A DNA stretch of 64,000 nucleotides. Source: SB11 sp965249955 (GTDB lineage Bacteria > Bacteroidota > Bacteroidia > UBA8524). Both the position numbers and the translations under genes were made by a program. The notes under the pieces are model-generated. The model ran no database searches. It was not told the origin of the DNA and saw nothing but the letters and a program-made list of their open reading frames with translations. Below are positions 52,241 through 60,670 of the stretch, piece by piece. The DNA is taken from contig OZ252261.1 in assembly GCA_965249955.1 (NCBI GenBank), positions 2,170,001 through 2,234,000 of the forward strand, in the 5' to 3' direction. The stretch's first letter is position 1; each line of letters starts with the position of its first letter.

Positions 52241-53284
52241 ATGGTAAGAAACGCTAACAGCAGCGTTTGGCTAATATTACTTACTGTTACTAGCTTTATG
52301 CTGCAAAGCTGTAAAAAAGAAACTCAGGTGAAACAACAGACCCCTTTTCAGGGGTTTGTTTCACCTGATAATTTTCCGCCAGTTGTATATAAATTTCAAG
52401 ATAATAAGGTAACAGAAGCGGGGTTTGAGCTGGGCAGAAGGTTGTTTTATGATCCTATGTTATCGCTTGATAATACAATATCGTGTGGCAGTTGCCATGC
52501 ACAAGTACACGGTTTTGCCGACCATGGAAATAGGTTTAGTACCGGTATTATGGGCAAAGAAGGAGTAAGAAATTCTCCTGCATTATTTAATTTAGCTTGG
52601 CATCCTGCATTTATGTGGGATGGAGGGATTAATCATATCGAAGTAATGCCTATAGCTCCATTAACAGCTTCAAATGAAATGGGTGAAACATTGGCTAACA
52701 TAGTAGCTAAACTAAACACTACCGCCAAATACCCTGCCTTGTTTAAAAATGCCTTTGGAACAGAAGAAATTAACTCACAAAAGATACTTTTAGCACTATC
52801 GCAGTTTATGGGTATGATGGTGTCATCCAACTCTAAATACGACAAGTATTTAAGAAAAGAAGCTGTTTTTACTGATGATGAATTGGCGGGGCTAACACTT
52901 TTTAGGCAGCATTGTGAAACTTGCCACAAAGAACCCTTATTTACTGATTTTAGCTTCAGGAATAATGGTATTGGCATTTCTGAAACAGACTCGGGAAGGC
53001 AAGGGATAACACTTGATGTAAGCGACAGAGGTAAATTTAAAGTCCCCAGCTTAAGAAACATTGATTTGACCTATCCGTATATGCACGATGGACGATTGTA
53101 CTCATTAACTAATGTTTTAGATCATTATACTGATAATATACAGCAATCGGCAACCCTCGACCCATTATTGCAAAAGGGTATTGCTATTAACAAGAAAGAA
53201 AAGCAACAAATAATTTCTTTTTTAAGAACACTAACAGACTACGTGTACATAACCGATAGCAGATTTTCAGAACCACCAAACTAA
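52241..53284 (+). CDS. MbnH/MauG-type di-heme cytochrome c peroxidase, copy 2
   Basis: A 347-residue lipoprotein (LLTVTSFMLQSCKKE) with two heme c sites, CGSCH (near residue 83) and CETCH (near residue 225). Landmarks are LGRRLFYDPMLSLDN, LAWHPAFMWDGG and FKVPSLRNIDLTYPYMHDGR. It lies 4 bp after the MbnP gene and likely acts on that protein. Compared with copy 1 (29139-30287) it is shorter, mostly because copy 1 has insertions near its second heme site and at the C-terminus. Both copies retain the TPPYMHDGR-like C-terminal block. Confidence 0.88.
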   Translation: MVRNANSSVWLILLTVTSFMLQSCKKETQVKQQTPFQGFVSPDNFPPVVYKFQDNKVTEAGFELGRRLFYDPMLSLDNTISCGSCHAQVHGFADHGNRFSTGIMGKEGVRNSPALFNLAWHPAFMWDGGINHIEVMPIAPLTASNEMGETLANIVAKLNTTAKYPALFKNAFGTEEINSQKILLALSQFMGMMVSSNSKYDKYLRKEAVFTDDELAGLTLFRQHCETCHKEPLFTDFSFRNNGIGISETDSGRQGITLDVSDRGKFKVPSLRNIDLTYPYMHDGRLYSLTNVLDHYTDNIQQSATLDPLLQKGIAINKKEKQQIISFLRTLTDYVYITDSRFSEPPN

Positions 53285-53293
53285 AGTAGTTTG

Positions 53294-53707
53294 CTAATAG
53301 TTAAAGGTTACCGCTTGTTCTATATCAGGGTGGAGGCTTTTTGCCACTGGGCAGGTAATGGCAAAACGCTCTAAAATTTTTTTCTCTTCAGAGGAAAAGC
53401 TGTTTTGCCCAAAGCTTATTATTACATCAATTTTGCTTATTCGGCGAGGATTGTCAGCCATGTGTTTCAATACCTGCACTTTTGTGCCGTCAATATTCAA
53501 ATTGTGCCTGTTAGCACCAATACCCATTAAAGTTAGCATACAGCTTGCCAACGCAGCGCAAATAGTGTCGGTAGGCGAGAAAGCCTCTCCCTTGCCGTGA
53601 TTATCGGTGGGAGCATCAGTAATAAAACTTTTGCCTGATTTAAGATGGGTAGCCTCTGTTCTTAAATCTCCTTTATAAATTATTTCTGCTGTAAACATAT
53701 TTGGCAC
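53294..53707 (-). CDS. OsmC-family peroxidase
   Basis: A 137-residue OsmC/Ohr-superfamily protein that reduces organic hydroperoxides. The two redox cysteines are in ICAALASCMLTLMGIGANRH and FAITCPVAKSLHPD. The family start SGKSFITDAPTDNHGKGEAF is also present. It belongs to the YhfA-like OsmC branch. It is convergent with the MbnH gene (9 bp) and divergent from the next gene. With YtxJ, it forms a small thiol/peroxide-related neighbourhood, but separate promoters are likely. Confidence 0.9.
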   Translation of the reverse strand: MPNMFTAEIIYKGDLRTEATHLKSGKSFITDAPTDNHGKGEAFSPTDTICAALASCMLTLMGIGANRHNLNIDGTKVQVLKHMADNPRRISKIDVIISFGQNSFSSEEKKILERFAITCPVAKSLHPDIEQAVTFNY

Positions 53708-53782
53708 TTTTTTCGTTACATTTGAGTAAGAGTAACCGTCTTAGTTAAAAACAACTGCTCTACTTACAAAAGTAGCACCCAA

Positions 53783-54532
53783 ATGTCATTGTTCAGAAGT
53801 AAAATTATTTTAGTTTCCGTTGTGATGTTATTGTTGGCCTTGCCACAATACCTTAATGCGCAGCGTATATCTAACGATGATTATAACCGCGAGTTTTCGT
53901 TTGGTGTTATGGGGCATCCGCGTGGTTTTGGGTTTGATTTACGTTTTGGACGGTATATCTCAAACGGGCGCGTAGAGTATTTAGAAGCTGAATTTTTAAC
54001 TATTCGCCACCCCAAAGAAATACGCATATACAACACTGGGATTACCAATACCAGCCCCTACACGTATGGCAAATTAAATTATGCCTATGCAGGCCGCTTG
54101 GGCTATGGTAACAAGTTTACCTTATCAGAAAAAAAACTGAAAAATACAGCCTCAATAAGTTTTAATGTAGCAATTGGCCCCGTGTTTACGGTATTAAAGC
54201 CTGTTTATTTGGATGTGCTTGAAACCGACGTAAACAACAACAGCTTTGTGGTATCGGTAAAAGTGGCAGAAGAAGTAAACATCAATCAAAACAATGTAAT
54301 AGGAAACTCTCCTTTTTCTAAAGGCTTTAGCGAGCTTAACTTTAGAGTAGGAGGTTTTGCCAAAGCAGGATTTAATTTTGATTGGGGTGATTTTACGGAT
54401 GAGATTAAAGCCCTAGAGGTTGGGGTGTTTGTAGATGCTTTTCCACAACGTTTACCACTTATGTTACATACTCAAAACAAATATATCTATCCATCGTTTT
54501 ATATTTGTGCTGTGTTTGGGAACAAGTGGTGA
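53783..54532 (+). CDS. Outer-membrane beta-barrel-like protein upstream of lipA
   Basis: A 249-residue protein with a signal peptide (VVMLLLALPQYLNAQ). The mature part alternates short hydrophobic strands and Gly/Asn turns (FSFGVMGHPRGFGFDLRFG, YAGRLGYGNKFTLSE, LNFRVGGFAKAGFNFDW) and ends with YPSFYICAVFGNKW, as in outer-membrane barrels. I do not know the family name. It is 30 bp upstream of lipA in the same direction, so it is likely cotranscribed. The two functions have no obvious connection. Confidence 0.65.
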   Translation: MSLFRSKIILVSVVMLLLALPQYLNAQRISNDDYNREFSFGVMGHPRGFGFDLRFGRYISNGRVEYLEAEFLTIRHPKEIRIYNTGITNTSPYTYGKLNYAYAGRLGYGNKFTLSEKKLKNTASISFNVAIGPVFTVLKPVYLDVLETDVNNNSFVVSVKVAEEVNINQNNVIGNSPFSKGFSELNFRVGGFAKAGFNFDWGDFTDEIKALEVGVFVDAFPQRLPLMLHTQNKYIYPSFYICAVFGNKW

Positions 54533-54562
54533 TGATTTTCTAATTTTTAAAAACGATTTAGT

Positions 54563-55438
54563 GTGATAGAACTTCCTGTTGTTGATGGTGCACGTACCAA
54601 AAAACCAAGTTGGCTTAAAGTGAAACTTCCTACCGGCGAGAGCTACCGAAAGGTGCGTAAACTGGTAGATGAACATAAACTGCATACTATATGCGAGAGT
54701 GGCAATTGCCCTAATATGGGCGAATGCTGGGGTGAGGGTACGGCTACATTTATGATTTTGGGCAATACCTGCACCCGAAGTTGCTCGTTTTGTGCTGTGG
54801 CTACGGGACGACCGACTGAATATGACCTTGACGAGCCACGTCGTGTGGCCGAGGCTATACAACTAATGGGCGTTAAACATGCCGTTATTACATCTGTAAA
54901 CCGTGATGAGCTTAAAGATTTAGGCGCAGGCGTGTGGGCTGATACAATACGCGAGGTAAAAAAACTAAGCCCCGATACTACACTTGAAACTTTGATACCT
55001 GATTTTAGGGCTAAATGGGATTTGCTTGAATTGGTGGTGAACGAACGCCCCGAAGTAATATCGCACAATATGGAAACGGTGAAACGCTTGTACCGTAAAG
55101 TGCGCCCACAAGCCAAATACGAACGTAGTCTTGAGCAAACCCGTCGCACTAAAGATATGGGTGTGCGTACCAAAAGTGGTATAATGCTAGGCTTGGGTGA
55201 GACCGACGATGAGGTTTTTGAAATAATGGACGACCTTGTGGCACACGGTTGTGATGTGCTTACACTGGGTCAATACTTGCAGCCTACCAAAATGCACTTA
55301 GATGTGGTAGAGTTTGTACACCCTGATAAGTTTGCATATTACAAAGAAGTTGGACTTGCAAAAGGCTTTAACTACGTTGAAAGTGGCCCTATGGTGCGCT
55401 CGTCATACCATTCTGAAAGGCACGTATATCCTGTATAA
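54563..55438 (+). CDS. lipA: Lipoyl synthase
   Basis: A radical SAM enzyme that inserts two sulfurs into protein-bound octanoate. The 291-residue product has the auxiliary cluster motif CESGNCPNMGEC (CX4CX5C), the radical SAM motif CTRSCSFC (CX3CX2C) and the C-terminal RSSYHS motif, whose Ser ligates the auxiliary cluster. The start is a GTG at 54563. Length and motifs are complete, so it should be active. lipB or lplA is not in the window. Confidence 0.96.
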   Translation: MIELPVVDGARTKKPSWLKVKLPTGESYRKVRKLVDEHKLHTICESGNCPNMGECWGEGTATFMILGNTCTRSCSFCAVATGRPTEYDLDEPRRVAEAIQLMGVKHAVITSVNRDELKDLGAGVWADTIREVKKLSPDTTLETLIPDFRAKWDLLELVVNERPEVISHNMETVKRLYRKVRPQAKYERSLEQTRRTKDMGVRTKSGIMLGLGETDDEVFEIMDDLVAHGCDVLTLGQYLQPTKMHLDVVEFVHPDKFAYYKEVGLAKGFNYVESGPMVRSSYHSERHVYPV

Positions 55439-55443
55439 TAAGC

Positions 55444-55740
55444 TTACTTTTTATACTGTTTTCGGGTTATAATTTTTTGCTGTTGTCGCTCAATAATAAG
55501 TAGGGCAATGCCTTGTGCGTGTTGTGCAAACGGGGTAGTAGCCAGCACATCTTTTACCTTTTGTTCGCTTACATCAATGCGGTACAAAACACTCCAAAGT
55601 TTGTCCAAATCAAAATCAATCAGGTGTTGTATTTCGTCGGTAAGCCTTTGCAGCAAAGCTTCGTAAGCTGTTTCACCATCAGGCAAAGCAAAGTAGGGAG
55701 CTAGTGATTGGCTTAGTTCATTATCAAATGGGGCATCCAT
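55444..55740 (-). CDS. Small conserved hypothetical protein
   Basis: A 98-residue acidic protein, mostly helical, beginning MDAPFDNELSQSLAPYFALP. The stretch HLIDFDLDKLWSVLYRIDVS and the C-terminal GIALLIIERQQQKIITRKQY are distinctive. I recall similar small proteins across Bacteroidota without a name. It is 5 bp from the end of lipA (convergent) and 5 bp downstream of the toxin gene on the minus strand, so it may be in an operon with the toxin-antitoxin pair. Confidence 0.6.
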   Translation of the reverse strand: MDAPFDNELSQSLAPYFALPDGETAYEALLQRLTDEIQHLIDFDLDKLWSVLYRIDVSEQKVKDVLATTPFAQHAQGIALLIIERQQQKIITRKQYKK

Positions 55741-55745
55741 CGCAA

Positions 55746-56015
55746 TTATGGGAATAGCTTATAAACATCTTTTCGGTGGGCAATTACAATAAACCTAATT
55801 TGGCTTTCACTTTCTTGCTCAATTCCTAATCTATAATCACCAATTCTAATTCTATAAAAGTTTTTAAACCCCTCTAGTTTTTTCATATTGGCAAGTTCTT
55901 GCAAGTTGTCCGCCTCTTCAATCTTCTCTATTAGCTTTACGGTTTTTAGTTTGATAGCCTTGTTTTTGAGCTTATCTAAACTTTTAGAAAAAGAACGGTC
56001 AAAAACAATTTGCAT
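55746..56015 (-). CDS. RelE/ParE-type toxin
   Basis: An 89-residue RelE/ParE-superfamily protein. The fold is clear from MQIVFDRSFSKSLDKLKN, FYRIRIGDYRLGIEQ and RFIVIAHRKDVYKLFP. The C-terminal HRKDVYKLFP is typical of RelE-like mRNA interferases. Its ATG overlaps the antitoxin stop by one base, which is the usual operon arrangement. Catalytic and target residues cannot be proven by eye. It could cleave mRNA on the ribosome or, as in ParE, target gyrase. Confidence 0.82.
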   Translation of the reverse strand: MQIVFDRSFSKSLDKLKNKAIKLKTVKLIEKIEEADNLQELANMKKLEGFKNFYRIRIGDYRLGIEQESESQIRFIVIAHRKDVYKLFP

Positions 56016-56212
56016 TAGTTTTTTAGTTTTTTCAGGATAGTTTTTTTGCTGACTGATTTTCCTGTTTTTTCTTTTTTCATCAGAGTGCCCAACGCCAAAT
56101 CTTCAAATTGCTCGTCGGTAAGAATTTTTACTTCATAGCCCAACTCTTTAGCTAGGTCGGTAAGAAGCGAAATATTCTTTTTCCCCTTATTATTTATAAT
56201 TAACGCTGTCAT
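56015..56212 (-). CDS. Antitoxin of the RelE/ParE-type pair
   Basis: A 65-residue basic protein (TALIINNKGKKNISLLTDLA ... KKTILKKLKN). The N-terminal strand-helix and the length fit an antitoxin that neutralises the toxin encoded directly downstream with a one-base overlap. The antitoxin is not obviously a classic RelB or Phd sequence, so the call depends on its position. It would also repress the operon. Confidence 0.65.
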   Translation of the reverse strand: MTALIINNKGKKNISLLTDLAKELGYEVKILTDEQFEDLALGTLMKKEKTGKSVSKKTILKKLKN

Positions 56213-56236
56213 CCTATTTCAAAGGTACAATTTATA

Positions 56237-57736
56237 TTACTTCGTTTTGGCATACTGTTCGTACCCTTTTTGCAGGGCACGCATCTCTTTTTCGTTGTGT
56301 ATTTTATAAATCTTTAGCCCATAGTAGGTAACAATATCACTACCCAGTGAACGTCCAAACAATGTGCCTTGTTCGGGTTTGTATTCGTCTACTAAATCGC
56401 CGCTATCTAGCTCATTCACACTCACCATATACACCTCGTCGTAGTCGGTAAAATTGTATTTGTATACTGAGTATACCAATGCAAAATCAACATTTTCGTG
56501 TTGCAGCGAGTAATAATGGGCTATAGAGTTTTCAACCAAAAGTATCTTTTTTCTGTCGTCAAAATGTTTGTCAAGCCAATCAATAGCTTTGTCGGGGTTG
56601 CGTTCTTCACGCTGTACAATAGCCGCAGCATTTCTGCTTAAAAACGGAAACTCTACCAAAACAGCAAAAGGCAAAAGCACAACACCTCCAATAGCAATCA
56701 GCCTAAATTTGACCTTGCTTGTTAAGCTATCGTAAAAACGCTGTTTTAGTAGCAATAAAGGTTGGGGCAGCAATACAAACATTAATAAAATATTGGGTGT
56801 ATTGTAGCGGTAAAGCGGTGCAAGTATAAACAGCCAATATGCAGAGGTGAGCAAAAACGCTATTTCAAGCGGACGGTTTTTAATGCCTTTTTCTTTGTAA
56901 ATGATATAAACGCAGTAGCCTGTAATAAACAAATTGAGCAGCAATACCCAAGGTTGCAGTTTATAAAACGGCCAATAGCGGGTAAAAAAATGGTCTACCA
57001 GCAAATTGCCTTTTGCCATGTGCTCGCCGCCGTGGTCTATCAGTTGCGATTTTAAAGCAGCAAAATCGAAATTGGCATATACCAAAAAGGCTAAAACGGG
57101 TAGGGCAAATACTATGCTTGCAGTTATTTTGGTTTTAACGTCAGCCCTAAAAAACAAATACAACATCAGTATACCCACAAATACCCATAGCGATGGATGG
57201 GTGAGAAAAACCATGCTGAGCAGAAAAGCTACCAATAGAGGTTTTTTGTGCTGCATAAAAAAGTAAAGGGCAGGTGCCATAAGCATAAGTTCAAGCACCT
57301 CACTACGGAAACTTCGCAGCGATTCGTATATGCCTTTGTCGTTCATAAAAAGCACCATCAGCACTATGGCTGTTAGTAAACTTACGCCTTGCTGCTTGCG
57401 GTATATTTTCCACAAGAAAATAAGTGTAACTACAAAAGCCAGTATATAGGGAAGCCGTACCCAAAAAATCTCAGCAGGAAAAATCAATAAGAAAGCAGCA
57501 TTGTATAATTGTATGAAGGGCAAATAGGCCAAAAAAACCTCCTCAGTACCGGGGTGTGCCCATATTTTTGAGGTATAGCTACCTGTGCGAACTAAATTTA
57601 CGGCAGGGTCTAGTCCAAAAGTTTCATCCAGCCATGCCACAGGTATTAGGTCGAGATTAAAAATCACCAACCCGAAATAAAAAATAAGGTAGGCATACCA
57701 TGCACGCGATAACCATTTATCATTTTTTTCTTTCAC
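56237..57736 (-). CDS. GT-C (family 39-like) membrane glycosyltransferase, second copy
   Basis: A 499-residue protein with about ten membrane helices. The first loop motif VAWLDETFGLDPAVNLV (acidic residues after helix 1) and LTHPSLWVFVGILMLYLFF fit GT-C enzymes of the PMT_2/GT39-like type. The C-terminal 100 residues are soluble (NSIAHYYSLQHENVDFALVY, ELDSGDLVDEYKPEQGTLFG). It is not closely similar to the copy at 46211. A composite repeat lies upstream in the 560-bp spacer. Substrate is unknown. Confidence 0.75.
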   Translation of the reverse strand: MKEKNDKWLSRAWYAYLIFYFGLVIFNLDLIPVAWLDETFGLDPAVNLVRTGSYTSKIWAHPGTEEVFLAYLPFIQLYNAAFLLIFPAEIFWVRLPYILAFVVTLIFLWKIYRKQQGVSLLTAIVLMVLFMNDKGIYESLRSFRSEVLELMLMAPALYFFMQHKKPLLVAFLLSMVFLTHPSLWVFVGILMLYLFFRADVKTKITASIVFALPVLAFLVYANFDFAALKSQLIDHGGEHMAKGNLLVDHFFTRYWPFYKLQPWVLLLNLFITGYCVYIIYKEKGIKNRPLEIAFLLTSAYWLFILAPLYRYNTPNILLMFVLLPQPLLLLKQRFYDSLTSKVKFRLIAIGGVVLLPFAVLVEFPFLSRNAAAIVQREERNPDKAIDWLDKHFDDRKKILLVENSIAHYYSLQHENVDFALVYSVYKYNFTDYDEVYMVSVNELDSGDLVDEYKPEQGTLFGRSLGSDIVTYYGLKIYKIHNEKEMRALQKGYEQYAKTK

Positions 57737-57902
57737 AGTTTCAAAAGTAACTGTTTAACGTGTTTTTTTAGTGTTACGGGTGTTACACCTTTTGCAGCCA
57801 ATAGTAACAAGGGTTTTGGTGTAATACATACGTGTTTCAGTTTGTTATGGCTAGGCATTTTTTCAAAGAACTGTTACTGTGTAATTGCAAAAAGGGGGTG
57901 AG

Positions 57903-58190
57903 TGTAATTTTTGCAGCAGTAGATTTTAATCTGCTGAAAACTTATTTCCCTTTAACTCACCCCGATTATTGAGCCTCAAACCTTTCTTGCACGTCGCCCC
58001 TCTCTTTTTTGTAAGAGAGGGGGAATTTGAAAATTGATTGCGCAGACAAATATTTAGGGGTGAGTTAAAAATAGTGGAGCAAAAAATGCAATGGGGATGA
58101 AACCCCATTCTGTTGAAATTACAGTGCGAAGCAGGACTTAAGTCCTGCTTCGCACTGTAATTTTGATAGCAGTAGACTTCAGTCTACTGA
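57903..58190. repeat. Composite palindromic repeat element, copy B
   Basis: This lies in the divergent spacer (57737-58327) between the glycosyltransferase gene and aconitase. It holds: a hairpin CAGTAGATT/AATCTGCTG (57917-57936); a block with imperfect inverted ends, TTAACTCACCCC at 57952 and GGGGTGAGTTAAA at 58057-58069, around a stem CCCCTCTCTT/AAGAGAGGGG-like (57997-58022); a hairpin AATGGGG/CCCCATT (58090-58109); a 48-bp perfect palindrome with outer AATTACAGTGCG (58116-58163); and a hairpin CAGTAGACTT/AGTCTACTG (58170-58189). The order is the same as in copy A read on the opposite strand. The remaining left part of the spacer (57737-57902) shows no feature I can name. Confidence 0.85.
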
Positions 58191-58292
58191 ATAAGATTTC
58201 CCTTTAATAACACATTGAAACTATTTGTCTTGTACGCTTGTTTAGAAACTGTATAAAGTAGCCAAACACAAGCAATTGTGCTACTAAAAACT

Positions 58293-58300
58293 TATTTTTG
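58293..58300 (+). promoter_or_regulatory. Promoter of the aconitase gene
   Basis: TATTTTTG followed by CAG matches the TAnnTTTG consensus, 27 bp upstream of the ATG at 58328. It shows that the in-frame TTG at 58298 is within the promoter and not the start. Confidence 0.6.
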
Positions 58301-58327
58301 CAGTCCTTTAAAAAACATTCTTTACTT

Positions 58328-60595
58328 ATGGCTTTCGACTTAGACCTTATACAAAAAACTTATGCTGAAATGCCTGCCAAAATTGAGGCAGCCCGCAGAG
58401 TTTTAGGTAAACCACTTACCCTTACCGAAAAAATATTATACACTCACCTTTGGGAAGGCAATGCTACCACTGGTTTTGAGCGTGGAAAATCATACGTTGA
58501 TTTTGCACCCGACCGTGTTGCTATGCAAGATGCTACCGCACAAATGGCGTTGTTGCAATTTATGCAAGCAGGCCGCAGCAAAGTAGCTGTTCCATCAACT
58601 GTGCATTGTGATCACTTGATACAAGCAAAAGTTGGTGCAACCGAAGATTTACAAACTGCTATTGATACCAACAAAGAGGTTTACGATTTCCTTTCGTCAG
58701 TATCAAACAAATACGGTATTGGTTTTTGGAAACCCGGTGCAGGTATTATTCACCAAGTAGTATTAGAAAACTACGCTTTCCCCGGAGCTATGATGATTGG
58801 TACTGATAGCCACACTGTAAATGCAGGTGGTTTGGGTATGGTTGCCATAGGTGTTGGTGGTGCTGATGCTTGTGATGTAATGGCAGGCTTGCCTTGGGAA
58901 CTTAAATTTCCTAAACTGATTGGTGTAAAACTAACAGGTAAAATGAGTGGTTGGACAAGTGCCAAAGATGTTATTTTAAAGGTAGCGGGTATACTTACCG
59001 TTAAAGGTGGTACAGGTGCTATTGTTGAGTATTTTGGCGAAGGTGCATCAAACATATCGTGCACAGGTAAAGGTACTATTTGTAATATGGGTGCTGAAAT
59101 TGGAGCTACAACTTCAATATTCGGTTACGATAAAACAATGGGCGATTACCTACGCGGTACAGAGCGTGCCGATGTAGCTGCTTTGGCCGATGGTATTGCT
59201 GAACACCTTACAGGTGATGCTGAGGTATACGCTAACCCTGAGCAATATTTTGACCAAGTAATTGAAATAAACCTTAGTGAATTAGAGCCTCATGTAAATG
59301 GCCCTTTCACTCCCGATTTGGCTTGGCCGCTAAGCAAATTTGCTGCCGCTATAAAAGAAAACAACTGGCCTGCTGAATTAGAAGTAGGCTTGATAGGAAG
59401 CTGTACCAACTCTTCTTACGAAGATATTACCCGCGCTGCATCAATAGCGCAACAAGCGGTAGATAAAAACCTTAAAACTAAAGCTGAATTTACCATTACC
59501 CCGGGTTCTGAAATGGTACGCTATACGGTTGAGCGTGATGGTTACTTAAACACTTTTGACCAAATGGGCGGAGTTGTTTTGGCTAATGCTTGCGGCCCAT
59601 GTATAGGTCAGTGGGCACGCCACACCAGCGACCCTAATCGCAAAAACAGTATCATTACCTCGTTTAACCGCAACTTTGCAAAACGTAACGATGGTAACCC
59701 CAATACCCACGCTTTTGTTGCTTCACCTGAAATTGTTACAGCATTTGCTATTGCCGGCGACCTTACTTTTAACCCAATTACCGATACGCTTACCAACAAC
59801 AACGGTGAGCAAGTGAAATTGGATGAACCTAAAGGTATTGAATTGCCTAGCAAAGGTTTTGCAGTTGAAGATGCAGGTTTTCAGGCTCCTGCAAAAGACG
59901 GTAGTGGTGTACAAGTAATTGTTGACCCTGCTAGCAAGCGTTTGCAATTGCTTGAACCATTTGCGGCTTGGGAAGGGACAGACATTAAAGACCTTTACTT
60001 GCTAATAAAAGCAAAAGGCAAGTGTACTACCGACCACATTAGTATGGCTGGCCCATGGTTGAAATTCCGCGGACACTTGGATAATATATCAAACAATATG
60101 TTGATAGGTGCTATCAACTATTTTAACGATACTGCCGATAAAGTAAAAAACCAACTTACAGGCGAATACGGTGCAGTACCTGCTACCCAGCGTGCGTACA
60201 AAGCCGCAGGTATTGGAAGTATAGTTGTAGGTGATGAAAACTATGGCGAAGGCTCATCACGAGAGCATGCAGCTATGGAACCCCGCCACTTGGGTGTACG
60301 TGTTATACTAGTGAAGTCGTTTGCCCGTATACACGAAACCAACCTTAAAAAACAAGGTATGTTGGGTTTAACCTTTGCCAATAAAGAAGACTACGATAAA
60401 GTACAAGAGAACGACAAAATTGATATAGTTGGACTTACCACATTTGCGCCCAATACTCCACTAACCGTGGTATTGAAACACGCCGATGGTAGTGTTGATG
60501 AAATAAAAGCCAACCATACTTACAACCAACAACAAATTGAGTGGTTTAAAGCTGGTGGTGCCCTAAACATCATTCGTAAAAACTCAAAAGGTTAA
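58328..60595 (+). CDS. Aconitate hydratase
   Basis: A TCA-cycle enzyme that interconverts citrate and isocitrate through cis-aconitate. The 755-residue product begins MAFDLDLIQKTYAEMPAKIE. The cluster-ligand Cys residues are in GLIGSCTNSSYEDITRA and ANACGPCIGQW; the C-terminal swivel domain has GDENYGEGSSREHAAMEPR with the substrate Arg/Ser. The length and sequences such as PSTVHCDHLIQA and GTDSHTVNAGGLGM resemble the mitochondrial-like AcnA-type group rather than AcnB. The start at 58328 is chosen because the promoter covers the upstream in-frame codon. It is monocistronic. Confidence 0.94.
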   Translation: MAFDLDLIQKTYAEMPAKIEAARRVLGKPLTLTEKILYTHLWEGNATTGFERGKSYVDFAPDRVAMQDATAQMALLQFMQAGRSKVAVPSTVHCDHLIQAKVGATEDLQTAIDTNKEVYDFLSSVSNKYGIGFWKPGAGIIHQVVLENYAFPGAMMIGTDSHTVNAGGLGMVAIGVGGADACDVMAGLPWELKFPKLIGVKLTGKMSGWTSAKDVILKVAGILTVKGGTGAIVEYFGEGASNISCTGKGTICNMGAEIGATTSIFGYDKTMGDYLRGTERADVAALADGIAEHLTGDAEVYANPEQYFDQVIEINLSELEPHVNGPFTPDLAWPLSKFAAAIKENNWPAELEVGLIGSCTNSSYEDITRAASIAQQAVDKNLKTKAEFTITPGSEMVRYTVERDGYLNTFDQMGGVVLANACGPCIGQWARHTSDPNRKNSIITSFNRNFAKRNDGNPNTHAFVASPEIVTAFAIAGDLTFNPITDTLTNNNGEQVKLDEPKGIELPSKGFAVEDAGFQAPAKDGSGVQVIVDPASKRLQLLEPFAAWEGTDIKDLYLLIKAKGKCTTDHISMAGPWLKFRGHLDNISNNMLIGAINYFNDTADKVKNQLTGEYGAVPATQRAYKAAGIGSIVVGDENYGEGSSREHAAMEPRHLGVRVILVKSFARIHETNLKKQGMLGLTFANKEDYDKVQENDKIDIVGLTTFAPNTPLTVVLKHADGSVDEIKANHTYNQQQIEWFKAGGALNIIRKNSKG

Positions 60596-60604
60596 TTCCT
60601 ATTT

Positions 60605-60634
60605 GTCATACCGAATTTAGTTCGGCATCTCATT
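60605..60634. repeat. Short REP-like hairpin (GTCAT...GAA...TTC...ATCTC type)
   Basis: GTCATACCGAATTTAGTTCG continuing GCATCTCATT carries a 5-bp CCGAA/TTCGG stem. It matches in form the dispersed GTCATnCTGAA...TTCAG-ATCTC repeats found in many bacterial genomes. It is a single copy here, just after the aconitase gene. Confidence 0.45.
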
Positions 60635-60645
60635 GAACATATTTT

Positions 60646-60670
60646 AAAAGCAGGCCATTGGCCTGCTTTT
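60646..60670. terminator. Bidirectional terminator between aconitase and EGF-like gene
   Basis: An 11-bp perfect stem AAAAGCAGGCC / GGCCTGCTTTT with an ATT loop, flanked by A and T runs. It serves both aconitase (+) and the EGF-like gene (-), whose stop abuts it. Confidence 0.85.

Noticed and set aside
12802..53284. A functional link between kynurenine 3-monooxygenase and the kynurenine made in MbnP proteins
   Set aside because: MbnP kynurenine is a protein residue, while KMO acts on free kynurenine. The genes are 15-38 kb apart in separate operons.
54643..55173. A 176-residue minus-strand frame inside lipA
   Set aside because: It is the antisense shadow of a strongly conserved gene; the product is low-complexity in Ser/Arg and has no motif.
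57926..58108. A possible 60-residue minus-strand gene in the spacer before aconitase
   Set aside because: The frame lies inside composite repeat B and simply reads through its hairpins. It has no start signal or recognisable product.
58298..58327. TTG at 58298 as the aconitase start
   Set aside because: It overlaps the promoter box TATTTTTG and adds residues not fitting the family; the ATG at 58328 is better.
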